NCBI GenBank assembly: GCA_016840945.1
Contig: JAEORJ010000309.1
Coordinates: 1 to 8,111, forward strand
DNA from: Candidatus Gerdarchaeota archaeon
Lineage (GTDB): Archaea > Asgardarchaeota > Heimdallarchaeia > JABLTI01
DNA length: 8,111 nt
Direction: 5' to 3'
The position numbers and the translations under genes are program-made. Below, in pieces: positions 1 through 6,316 of this stretch. The stretch's first letter is position 1, and each line of letters begins with the position of its first letter. The notes under the pieces were generated by a model that saw only the letters and a list, made by a program, of their open reading frames with translations, had not been told where the DNA came from and searched no databases.

Positions 1-3
1 AAA

Positions 4-1014
4 ATGGCTGAATTTATTCCACCTCCTCCACCTCCTGATAAAAAAATTGCAAGTTCAGAAGATCTTGTAGATATTTCAGATGTGGAACGTATATCAAAGA
101 GCATTCAAGAAGAATTGTCAAAACACATCATTGGTATGAAAAACATTGTACAGAATTTGCTACTCAGTTTGCTTTGTGATGGGCATATTCTATTAGAAGG
201 TGTACCAGGTATAGCAAAAACAACTTTAGCAAAACTTTTCGCAGCTACCTTAGGTTGCCGTTATAAAAGAGTGCAATTTACACCAGACCTCCTACCATCA
301 GATGTTTTGGGCACAAATGTTTTTGACCAAAGATCAGGTACTTTTAAATTACGAAGAGGACCAATTTTCACAAACATTTTGCTAGCAGATGAAATAAACA
401 GAGCACCACCAAAAACCCAAAGTGCATTATTAGAAGCAATGGCTGAAAGACAAGTATCAATTGAAGGAAATACCTATGAGTTAACTTCACCTTTTATTGT
501 GATCGCTACTCAAAATCCAATTGAACAAGAAGGAACATATCCTTTACCAGAAGCTCAATTAGATAGGTTTTTGTTGAAATCTGTTGTAGGATTACCCAAT
601 CCGGTTGAAGAAGAAAAAATCATTCAATTAAAACATCAACCTGTAATGAATAAAATTAATGAGATTACTACTCCTGAAACCATTATTCGACTTCAAAAAA
701 TTGTCCGAGAAAAAATTTTCGTCGATCAGGCATTAATTGAATATATTAGAGACATTACAGTGAGAACGCGAACAGACCCAAGATTAATTCTAGGTGGTAG
801 TCCAAGAGCGAGTATTGCTATGTTAAATACTTCTAAAGCTTATGCAGCTATTTGTGGTCGTGATTATGTCGTGCCAGATGATGTCAAAAGAATCGCTGTA
901 GATGCAGTCTATCACAGGTTAATTTTGAAACCTGAAGCTGATCTTGAAGGGATTACTCCACAATCAGTTGTAAAAGACATAATCAGAGAAACGCCAATTA
1001 GAGAAACGCGATAG
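4..1014 (+). CDS. MoxR-family AAA+ ATPase
   Basis: This is a 336-residue AAA+ ATPase of the MoxR family, which uses ATP to remodel or mature partner proteins and is typically paired with von Willebrand A or DUF58 proteins. Walker A is GVPGIAKT (residues 66-73), Walker B is LLADEI (126-131, D129/E130), sensor 1 is in ATQNP (N171), a candidate arginine finger is R188 in LPEAQLDRF, and the sensor 2 region is GSPRA (265-269). Length is normal for the family and the C-terminal lid domain is complete. The N-terminus has six consecutive prolines (6-11), ahead of the AAA+ core. The ATG is only three bases from the window edge, so no ribosome binding site can be seen and an upstream start cannot be excluded. 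The DUF58 gene follows after 49 bp on the same strand, indicating one operon. Family assignment is secure; the substrate is unknown. Confidence 0.95.
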   Translation: MAEFIPPPPPPDKKIASSEDLVDISDVERISKSIQEELSKHIIGMKNIVQNLLLSLLCDGHILLEGVPGIAKTTLAKLFAATLGCRYKRVQFTPDLLPSDVLGTNVFDQRSGTFKLRRGPIFTNILLADEINRAPPKTQSALLEAMAERQVSIEGNTYELTSPFIVIATQNPIEQEGTYPLPEAQLDRFLLKSVVGLPNPVEEEKIIQLKHQPVMNKINEITTPETIIRLQKIVREKIFVDQALIEYIRDITVRTRTDPRLILGGSPRASIAMLNTSKAYAAICGRDYVVPDDVKRIAVDAVYHRLILKPEADLEGITPQSVVKDIIRETPIRETR

Positions 1015-1063
1015 AAATAACAGATTGAGATGAAAAATAATAGCTTCGGTTGGGTTTAGTAAA

Positions 1064-2461
1064 ATGATATCAAAACGTGGTTCATTTATCCTTTTCGGAG
1101 GTTTCTTTATGATCTCTGTAGGTTTAGCCTTTGAGGGAGTGGGACCTGTATTTGATATAATTACCTTATTAATTCAACAACCGCTAGCATATGGCATCTC
1201 TGACATTATTGTGACTTATTTTCTCTTAGTTGGAGTGCTTATGGTTATAGGAACAACTTTTGGCTATCCTATTTTTAGGATACAAGCTAATACAGAAGGA
1301 ATAATTGTTCAAAGAGTATTGGATAAGAAAAAATGTTTTGCAGGCGATTATATTCATGTGAGAGTTAATATTCATAACAAAGGACCAAATGCTATAGATC
1401 ATCTTGAAATATATGATGCCTACCCCGAAACAATGGATTTGGTGCTAGGTGAAAATTACATCTTTACAAGAATAAATGCTGGTGCAAAAGCTGAATTTTC
1501 TTATATTTTACGAACTCCAGTGAGAGGTTTGTATAAAATCGGTCCAACCAAAGTTATAATCCATGATCGATTGGGTTTCTATCAGGAAGAAAGAATCAAA
1601 GTTGATTTTGATGAAGTATTGATTTATCCCTCTTATGAAGACATACAGAAGCTTAAAACTTTAGGTGCAAAAAGGCAATTAGGAAGAATGTTTGGTATTC
1701 ATAAAACTAAACTAAAAGGTACTGGCATGGAATTTTGGGGTATTCGTGATTATTATCCTGAAGATGCCTTTAGATATATAGACTGGAAAGCATTTAGTAG
1801 AACGCGAAAATTACAAATAAGAGAATTTGAAACAGAAAAGAACATTCGGGTAATGATTTTATTGGATACTGGACAAAGTATGGAGCAAGGATTGGTCAGA
1901 AACACCAAACTTGAATTCAGCATTCGATCTGTTGTTCTATTAGCTCATATGGCTCAAGAACGTAAAGATTTGCTAGGTTTAGCAACTTATAATAGCACAG
2001 TAAATACTTTCATTAATACTGGTCAAGGCATCTCCCATATGAATAAAATTCTCGAAGATTTAGCTTATGTTATGCCTAAAGGTAAAAGCAATCTAACAAA
2101 CGCAGTTCAGGATTTGCTCATAAGAACAAGAAGCAGGGGATTATTAATCATAATTTCAGATTTAGAAGGCGAAAGAAAAGATATCTTGAATGGAATACGA
2201 AGAGCTTCTGCAGCAGGATTTGATGTTATAGTAGTATCACCTTTTGGACCATTTTTTGAAATACAAAATACAAGATTAGGACCAACTGAAAAAGCGTTAG
2301 GAGAAGCAATAGCGGAAGAATATTATGAAATAAGACAACGCCTTAGTCGTGATATTCAACGTTATCGCGCTGGAGTGATATCTGTAGGTCCTGATGATTT
2401 CTTAGTTTCAGTAATAAATGAATATATAGAAGCAAAAAGGAGGGGCATTGGACTTGTCTAA
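1064..2461 (+). CDS. Membrane-anchored DUF58 / vWA-like domain protein
   Basis: This 465-residue protein belongs to the DUF58 family, the usual partner of MoxR ATPases. Two hydrophobic segments at about residues 7-25 and 47-71 anchor it in the membrane. A beta-rich stretch follows (about 75-190), probably an Ig-like sandwich. The DUF58 signature at 222-257 carries WGIRDYYPEDAFRYIDWKAF and a downstream REFETEKN. A von Willebrand A-like fold runs from about 262 to 460, with DTGQSM (268-273) at the metal-site position and a second acidic loop SDLEG at 365-369. The first serine of the classical DxSxS motif is glycine, as occurs in other DUF58 proteins, so metal binding may be altered. ATG 1064 is the only reasonable start, because an in-frame stop lies at 1031 with no other start codon between. 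No GGTGA-type ribosome binding site precedes it. The gene probably relies on the operon's transcript from MoxR. Confidence 0.93.
   Translation: MISKRGSFILFGGFFMISVGLAFEGVGPVFDIITLLIQQPLAYGISDIIVTYFLLVGVLMVIGTTFGYPIFRIQANTEGIIVQRVLDKKKCFAGDYIHVRVNIHNKGPNAIDHLEIYDAYPETMDLVLGENYIFTRINAGAKAEFSYILRTPVRGLYKIGPTKVIIHDRLGFYQEERIKVDFDEVLIYPSYEDIQKLKTLGAKRQLGRMFGIHKTKLKGTGMEFWGIRDYYPEDAFRYIDWKAFSRTRKLQIREFETEKNIRVMILLDTGQSMEQGLVRNTKLEFSIRSVVLLAHMAQERKDLLGLATYNSTVNTFINTGQGISHMNKILEDLAYVMPKGKSNLTNAVQDLLIRTRSRGLLIIISDLEGERKDILNGIRRASAAGFDVIVVSPFGPFFEIQNTRLGPTEKALGEAIAEEYYEIRQRLSRDIQRYRAGVISVGPDDFLVSVINEYIEAKRRGIGLV
2439..2445 (+). promoter_or_regulatory. Ribosome binding site inside the end of the DUF58 gene
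   Basis: The bases GGAGGGG lie within the last codons of the DUF58 gene and match the complement of the archaeal 16S tail. They decide the start of the next gene. Placed in the same register as the other GGTGA sites in this window, they favour TTG 2454 over TTG 2448, which would sit only about 4 nt from GGAGG. Either choice overlaps the DUF58 stop, implying translational coupling. Confidence 0.75.
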
Positions 2462-3761
2462 TGATGTTGGTAGTCGTGTAGAAGAAACTCGTGTAGGAAA
2501 AATGAAACGATTGCTCAATTTAACCCGAATATTTGCTATTCTAGTATTCTTAAGTGCTTTTGCTCTTGTCATAAGTTCAATTGATAGATCGATTTGGAGT
2601 TTCCAATCATTTTGGTATGGCTTAAAATTCTTCGTTTTCTTGATAGAACTTGTATTCTTACTTTTTGGTTATGGTTTTGCATATTTGCTAGGTTATGGAG
2701 ATGAAGGGGCAATAGCAATGATGGCTGCTATTCATAATGCTATCTTTGGTGGCAGCCAAACTGTTTTAGGGATACCAATTGAAGATTTACTAACAAATCC
2801 ATTACAACTACCTACTCAGCAAACTCTATTCGATGCAATTTATGGCTTTTTAATAATGATAACTTTAATGATAGCGCTTTTCTCAAGTATAGGTTTCATA
2901 AGGGAATGTAACCCCGCATTATCAGCGGTGTCATTTTTTGCCTTGAATATTGTATTAGGGTTAGCTTCTTTAAGTGGAAAATTATTGATTGATATTGATT
3001 TCAGTGGTGGAAATATTATTCAAATGATTTTTTCGAGGATTGTTATAACAGCATTTATGATATATTTCTCACTTGAACTTAGCTTCCAAGCAAGTTATGT
3101 CTATAATGTAATAGGACCTAACATCCATAGGCATAGAAGAATATCAACTAATGTAAGACGATTAAAGAATTTTGAAATGCCATTGGAACAAAAGAAACCA
3201 GTGGTTACTGAAGGAGAAGAGGAAACTATAGTGATTGCTGGGAAAAATACTTCTACAGCAAGACTAAAGGTGTCCACAGCTTTCTCTCAAATCAAAGGTA
3301 TGGTTGGCAAAAAGCTCTTTAGAATAAGTGACGAAGAAGATTGGGATAAAATGAATTTACGCTTGAAAAACTTCTATTTAAAATTAGAAGAAGACGACCC
3401 ATTGCTTTCAGTTTCACTTTCAGCTTCAGCTTATACACCATCAGTAGGACGTTTAATACTAATAATCACTGCTGGGACTTTAATGCGAATGGCAGTATTG
3501 TTAGTGTTATCTTGGTTAGCATTAAATCCTGTGCCAATTTTAACTTTCTTGAATTTCCCAGACTCAATAGTAAATAGTGTTGAAGCTGGGCAACCAGAGA
3601 TGATCATTTTAGTATTAGCTCCACTTGCTGTTCTCTTTATGTTAGTAGGGCTATTAGTTCAATTCATACAAAGGCGCGTTTCTTTACGAATAGCAAAAAA
3701 TGCTCAGAAAGGGATTATTCATTCGATTTCCGAAGAAAAACCAGAAGAGCCATCCAATTAA
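2454..3761 (+). CDS. Polytopic membrane protein of the MoxR-DUF58 operon, unknown family
   Basis: I do not recognise this 435-residue protein. Hydrophobic segments lie at about residues 26-44, 56-80, 130-150, 157-178, 188-211, 333-358 and 381-403, giving roughly seven membrane spans. A polar, charged domain of about 110 residues (220-330) separates the fifth and sixth spans. It has a basic start (RHRRISTNVRRLK), an acidic middle and the stretch DEEDWDKMNLRLKNFY. The C-terminal tail is short and acidic. The gene overlaps the DUF58 stop by 8 bp and takes its ribosome binding site from inside that gene, so the two are likely made in fixed proportion. TTG 2454 is my preferred start; TTG 2448 adds two residues and ATG 2502 would lose 16. 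By position it may be the membrane scaffold, partner or client of the MoxR-DUF58 pair. That role is inferred from context only. Confidence 0.85.
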   Translation: MSNDVGSRVEETRVGKMKRLLNLTRIFAILVFLSAFALVISSIDRSIWSFQSFWYGLKFFVFLIELVFLLFGYGFAYLLGYGDEGAIAMMAAIHNAIFGGSQTVLGIPIEDLLTNPLQLPTQQTLFDAIYGFLIMITLMIALFSSIGFIRECNPALSAVSFFALNIVLGLASLSGKLLIDIDFSGGNIIQMIFSRIVITAFMIYFSLELSFQASYVYNVIGPNIHRHRRISTNVRRLKNFEMPLEQKKPVVTEGEEETIVIAGKNTSTARLKVSTAFSQIKGMVGKKLFRISDEEDWDKMNLRLKNFYLKLEEDDPLLSVSLSASAYTPSVGRLILIITAGTLMRMAVLLVLSWLALNPVPILTFLNFPDSIVNSVEAGQPEMIILVLAPLAVLFMLVGLLVQFIQRRVSLRIAKNAQKGIIHSISEEKPEEPSN

Positions 3762-3762
3762 G

Positions 3763-3790
3763 ATGATTATTGAAACCTTTTTTCATCAAT
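3763..3790 (+). terminator. Possible oligo-T terminator after the MoxR operon
   Basis: Just past the stop of the membrane protein gene, short inverted arms GATGA and TCATC bracket a run of six T (3778-3783). Archaeal RNA polymerase stops at such oligo-T runs without needing a strong hairpin. The arms are weak, so this is tentative and partial read-through into the actin-like gene is possible. Confidence 0.3.
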
Positions 3791-3809
3791 GTGCACTATT
3801 ATTAAAGTA

Positions 3810-3817
3810 TTTAATAA
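3810..3817 (+). promoter_or_regulatory. Candidate TATA box of the actin-like gene
   Basis: TTTAATAA lies about 50 bp before the GTG start at 3865. A transcription start about 25 bp downstream would give a leader of about 25-30 nt that includes the GGTGA site at 3855-3859. The whole 103-bp gap is AT-rich, with other possible boxes nearby, so the exact element is uncertain. Confidence 0.35.
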
Positions 3818-3854
3818 GCTAAATTCATAATATTTGGAAGAGAATATACTCTAG

Positions 3855-3859
3855 GGTGA
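3855..3859 (+). promoter_or_regulatory. Ribosome binding site GGTGA deciding the actin-like start
   Basis: GGTGA sits exactly 5 nt before GTG 3865. It overlaps the alternative in-frame GTG at 3856, which therefore makes a poor start. The same GGTGA plus 5 nt arrangement precedes the zinc-ribbon gene at 5997. Confidence 0.75.
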
Positions 3860-3864
3860 AATGC

Positions 3865-4923
3865 GTGACTAAAGATTCTGAAACTCTAGCAATAGGAATT
3901 GATCTTGGAACGAGCTTGACAAAATTAGTTGGTTCAGATGGGAAAAAAATAGTTAAAATTCCTAGTATAGTCGGAGATCCAAACCCCGGTTGGAAAGGAT
4001 TAGGTACTGATAAAACATGGATAAATAACCTAGTCATACAAGCTGATGATGGAAAGAAATACTTTATCGGTGAATTAGCAAGATTACAAAGCGAAATTAA
4101 AAGACCACTTGCAGAAAAAGGTAAAATGAAAAGTCTGAAAGATGCTATGATAGCCATTAAAGCAGCCTTATCAAATTTTGTTGAAAAAGATTACGCTAAT
4201 CTAACAATAGCTACAGGTGTACCAGTTGCAAGCCCACAAGAAGAAATGACGACTCTCAGCTCTGGATTGAAAGGAGCTATGACTATTAATGTTGCAAACG
4301 ATGCTACAGGTGAAGAGAAACAAATCAACCTAAAAATCGATCAATGTCTTGTAATGCCGGTTTGTTATGGCTCTTATTATGAAATTTTAAAATCATCCGG
4401 TGAAAACAGAGCAGTAGATGCAGTAGTAGTTGATATTGGTGCTGGAGCAACAAATATGATTACTGTTTATGAAGGTCGATTGATGAGAACTGCTAGTGGT
4501 AGTGTCCACGAATCAATCTCAACTTTGGCTGAGAGAATTGCTAGCAACCTAAATCAGCAAACAGGTAAAATATTAAGACCTTTTGAATTGATTAAAGCAA
4601 TAGAAGTTGGTAGAAAAAACGTTATGATTGCTGGTGAGCAATATGATATTGCTGATACAATTAACTATTATGTAGGACAAATATCTGATATCATTGTTGA
4701 TGAACTTTCTACACTATTAGGAACTTTGCCACCCGACGCTTGGATAGAAAAAGTTATCCTCACAGGTGGAGGAGCTGAAGTATTTGGTGAAAGTATGAAA
4801 AATCTCTTGACACAACGTAATATTGTTCACTCACCAGATGAAGTAATTGTTCCTAAAGATCCTGTTCTAGCTAATGCTATGGGTTTCCAAAAGATAGCTC
4901 AAACAAGATTAGAATCAAAATAA
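3865..4923 (+). CDS. Actin-like ATPase of the ParM/Ta0583 type
   Basis: This 352-residue protein has the actin/Hsp70 ATPase fold. Phosphate-1 is GIDLGTSLTK (residues 11-20, D13), phosphate-2 is VVDIGAGATN (188-197, D190), and the adenosine motif is LTGGGA (299-304). The KIPSIVGDPNPGW region near residue 31 resembles the PSxVG element of the ParM/archaeal actin N-terminal domain. Its length fits this class (Ta0583 and ParM are a little over 300 residues) better than crenactin or eukaryotic actin, and the subdomain insertions of MreB or DnaK are not evident. Family members polymerise with ATP and serve in DNA segregation or as cytoskeletal filaments. No partner resembling ParR or a parC repeat array is visible, so a chromosomal cytoskeletal or shape role is more likely than plasmid partition. 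GTG 3865 was chosen from the ribosome binding site. It is same-strand with the MoxR operon but separated by 103 bp with its own promoter-like site. Confidence 0.9.
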   Translation: MTKDSETLAIGIDLGTSLTKLVGSDGKKIVKIPSIVGDPNPGWKGLGTDKTWINNLVIQADDGKKYFIGELARLQSEIKRPLAEKGKMKSLKDAMIAIKAALSNFVEKDYANLTIATGVPVASPQEEMTTLSSGLKGAMTINVANDATGEEKQINLKIDQCLVMPVCYGSYYEILKSSGENRAVDAVVVDIGAGATNMITVYEGRLMRTASGSVHESISTLAERIASNLNQQTGKILRPFELIKAIEVGRKNVMIAGEQYDIADTINYYVGQISDIIVDELSTLLGTLPPDAWIEKVILTGGGAEVFGESMKNLLTQRNIVHSPDEVIVPKDPVLANAMGFQKIAQTRLESK

Positions 4924-4927
4924 TAAT

Positions 4928-4970
4928 TATGAACTCCTAAAGAGTTCATATTTTCTTTATTTCTTTTTAT
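4928..4970 (+). terminator. Hairpin plus T-tract terminator between convergent genes
   Basis: Perfect 9-bp arms TATGAACTC (4928-4936) and GAGTTCATA (4942-4950) enclose a 5-nt loop. They are followed by a T-rich tract to about 4970 (TTTTCTTTATTTC then TTTTTATT). This has the form of an intrinsic terminator for the actin-like gene, whose stop is only 4 bp upstream. The reverse direction, after endonuclease V, would have a weaker T-tract, so it may serve both genes. Confidence 0.75.
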
Positions 4971-4975
4971 TAAAA

Positions 4976-5680
4976 TCAGGATTTTCCGATTTTTTCTTTC
5001 GCTAATTGATCAGCAAGAAACAAAGGCAAAGGTAATTTTTTCTGATATTTCTGATTATAAGTAAATTCACGAATAACATTAATACAAGTGATAAGATCAA
5101 TTAAATGACCTTGCGATACAAAAATCGGTTTAGTAGGAGGAGGTGCTGATTGATAAGCTGCTCCAATTACCTTGTCTTTGTAAGTTATATGTGAAAAACC
5201 ACCCATATCAATAGGGGGAGCGAAATCTCCGAAAAGTAATTTCTTTGCGATACCAGTTGATGGTTTGTTAAATTCTAAACCCATTTGGCTTGCGATTCCG
5301 AAAGAAAAGGGGTGAATAATACCATTGCCATCAAAGAATAAAATATCTGGTTTTTCTTCTAATTCTTTATAGACAATACGATATCCAGGAGCTTCTCGAT
5401 AAGCTAAAAAAGTAGAAATGTAGGGTATAGCTGGAGTAAAGTAAGTAAAATGCTCCTCAATAGTCTCGAGAGTACTAATATCAACAGTGACAACGCCAGC
5501 ACAAGCTAGATTATTTGTTTCATCAAATGCAGTATCAAAACCAGCAACAGTTTTGATGTCACTAAGCCTGATCTTACTCTCCAAAATGAGTTTAGAAGCG
5601 AGTTTTATCTGTTCGTCACGAATAGGTTGAAGGATAGATTGATATTCCGATGGGATAGGATAATCATCATTGATTGGCAT
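4976..5680 (-). CDS. nfi: Endonuclease V (deoxyinosine 3' endonuclease)
   Basis: Endonuclease V cuts DNA near deoxyinosine, starting repair of deaminated adenine. Some homologues act on inosine in RNA. The 234-residue reading matches the family throughout: AGFDTAF with the first catalytic Asp at D49, the PYIS wedge region at 86-89, AYREAPG with E96, FFDGNGIIHP with D117, GIAKK near 143-147, and SQGH with H192. All expected metal-binding acidic residues are present. ATG 5680 was chosen because homology begins just after it. The open frame continues upstream to a TTG at 5806, but that stretch encodes a hydrophobic, cysteine-rich run unlike any endonuclease V and lies in promoter-like AT-rich DNA. 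No GGTGA site precedes the ATG, and a T-rich box about 27 bp upstream suggests a leaderless transcript. It is convergent with the actin-like gene and divergent from the tRNA gene. Confidence 0.95.
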   Translation of the reverse strand: MPINDDYPIPSEYQSILQPIRDEQIKLASKLILESKIRLSDIKTVAGFDTAFDETNNLACAGVVTVDISTLETIEEHFTYFTPAIPYISTFLAYREAPGYRIVYKELEEKPDILFFDGNGIIHPFSFGIASQMGLEFNKPSTGIAKKLLFGDFAPPIDMGGFSHITYKDKVIGAAYQSAPPPTKPIFVSQGHLIDLITCINVIREFTYNQKYQKKLPLPLFLADQLAKEKIGKS

Positions 5681-5703
5681 AAGATAAAAACAACAATCGG
5701 AAA

Positions 5704-5711
5704 TAAAAAAA
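5704..5711 (-). promoter_or_regulatory. Candidate TATA box of nfi
   Basis: On the minus strand this reads TTTTTTTA, centred about 27 bp before the ATG at 5680. That is where a TATA box would sit for a leaderless mRNA, consistent with the lack of a ribosome binding site. The surroundings are A/T-rich, so the match is weak. Confidence 0.35.
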
Positions 5712-5778
5712 TACCTAGAAAAAGTGAAAACAACAAGGGAAAAAATAATAAATAATCTAATCACAGCGTAAACGCAAA

Positions 5779-5788
5779 TTTTTTTAAA
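5779..5788 (+). promoter_or_regulatory. Candidate TATA box of the tRNA-Ser gene
   Basis: TTTTTTTAAA lies about 41-50 bp before the first base of the tRNA. That spacing would give a transcription start some 15-20 nt before the mature 5' end, with the leader removed by RNase P. Confidence 0.4.
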
Positions 5789-5828
5789 GCAATAATAACA
5801 AACCAAAAGTAATTCACAAAAATAGTAA

Positions 5829-5915
5829 GCCGAGGTTTCCTAGCTTGGTAGGGAGATGGATTGCTAATCCATTGTGCTACCGCACTCATGGGTTCAAATC
5901 CCATCCTCGGCACCA
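5829..5915 (+). tRNA. tRNA-Ser(GCU), intronless, CCA encoded
   Basis: This class II tRNA folds completely. The acceptor stem is GCCGAGG (5829-5835) with CCTCGGC (5905-5911). The D stem TCCT/GGGA is at 5838-5841 and 5851-5854. The anticodon stem ATGGA/TCCAT holds the loop TTGCTAA, with anticodon GCT at 5863-5865. The long variable arm is GTGC/GCAC (5874-5877 and 5882-5885) around TACC. The T stem ATGGG/CCCAT (5888-5892 and 5900-5904) closes the loop TTCAAAT. It decodes AGC and AGU serine codons. CCA at 5913-5915 is encoded in the gene. The discriminator base (5912) is A where serine tRNAs normally carry G, and the 10-25 pair is U-A rather than the common G-C. The long variable arm and anticodon make serine the clear identity. 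Confidence 0.95.
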
Positions 5916-5920
5916 CTTTA

Positions 5921-5930
5921 TATTTTTAAT
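5921..5930 (+). terminator. Oligo-T terminator of the tRNA gene
   Basis: TATTTTTAAT, with five consecutive T at 5923-5927, begins 6 bp after the encoded CCA. Short T runs directly after stable tRNA genes are a usual archaeal stop signal. Confidence 0.4.
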
Positions 5931-5952
5931 AGTAATTTTCGATTTGTAATAC

Positions 5953-5960
5953 TTTTTATA
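5953..5960 (+). promoter_or_regulatory. TATA box of the zinc-ribbon gene
   Basis: TTTTTATA followed by AG is a good archaeal TATA match. A start about 25 bp downstream, near 5982, would leave a short leader that still contains the AGGTGAT ribosome binding site at 5986-5992. Confidence 0.5.
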
Positions 5961-5985
5961 AGAACACCTCCTCTTATCAATTAAT

Positions 5986-5992
5986 AGGTGAT
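5986..5992 (+). promoter_or_regulatory. Ribosome binding site AGGTGAT of the zinc-ribbon gene
   Basis: AGGTGAT is a seven-base match to the complement of the archaeal 16S tail. Its GGTGA core ends 5 nt before TTG 5997, the same spacing as in the actin-like gene. It overlaps the alternative in-frame starts GTG 5988 and ATG 5991, which would be usable only on a nearly leaderless transcript. Confidence 0.65.
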
Positions 5993-5996
5993 GGAA

Positions 5997-6302
5997 TTGT
6001 CTTATTGGGTAATTGATTCTGGAGTCACATCAAAAGAAGGACGCAAATGTCCGAAATGTGGGAAATTAATTCCTAAAAGTGAAAAGGTTTGCCCTTCTTG
6101 TGCAGCAAAAGAAAAGCAAAATGTTGGTTTACGAGAAAAAGCATTAACAGAAAAGGATTTTGAATGCCCGAAATGTAAAGTGATAAATAAAGCAGGAGAA
6201 ATTATCTGCCAATCTTGTGGTATAAACTTTGCAGAATATGAGCAGAATAAACCTTTAGATATGTCCGTTTTACATCAAGCTGAAAAAAAGAAGAGAAAAT
6301 AA
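5997..6302 (+). CDS. Small twin zinc-ribbon protein
   Basis: This 101-residue protein contains two zinc ribbons of identical spacing. The first is CPKC-x10-CPSC (C18, C21, C32, C35) and the second CPKC-x10-CQSC (C57, C60, C71, C74). They are joined by a charged, lysine-rich linker, and the protein ends in a basic tail KKKRK. All eight zinc ligands are present. Such ribbons occur in archaeal transcription, translation and scaffold proteins and do not by themselves identify a function. No membrane segment or catalytic motif is visible. TTG 5997 was chosen from the ribosome binding site; ATG 5991 would add two residues. The first eight or so residues (SYWVIDSG) are hydrophobic and precede the first ribbon. 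The gene has its own TATA box after the tRNA and ends 14 bp from the convergent neighbour. Confidence 0.8.
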   Translation: MSYWVIDSGVTSKEGRKCPKCGKLIPKSEKVCPSCAAKEKQNVGLREKALTEKDFECPKCKVINKAGEIICQSCGINFAEYEQNKPLDMSVLHQAEKKKRK

Positions 6303-6316
6303 GGTCTTCAGTTTAT

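Noticed and set aside
3762..3864. A parC-like centromere repeat array upstream of the actin-like gene, as in ParM plasmids.
   Set aside because: The gap holds no direct repeats of useful length and no ParR-like gene is present.
3825..4157. A 110-codon open frame on the minus strand.
   Set aside because: It lies antisense over the start of the actin-like gene, whose motifs are unambiguous, and it resembles no protein.
5681..5806. An N-terminal hydrophobic extension of endonuclease V from TTG 5806, which would look like a signal anchor.
   Set aside because: Endonuclease V homology starts only after ATG 5680. The extension is low-complexity translation of AT-rich promoter DNA and no ribosome binding site precedes it.
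5829..5915. A tRNA-anchored integration site for a mobile element.
   Set aside because: No duplicate of the tRNA 3' end, integrase gene or phage-like gene occurs in the window.
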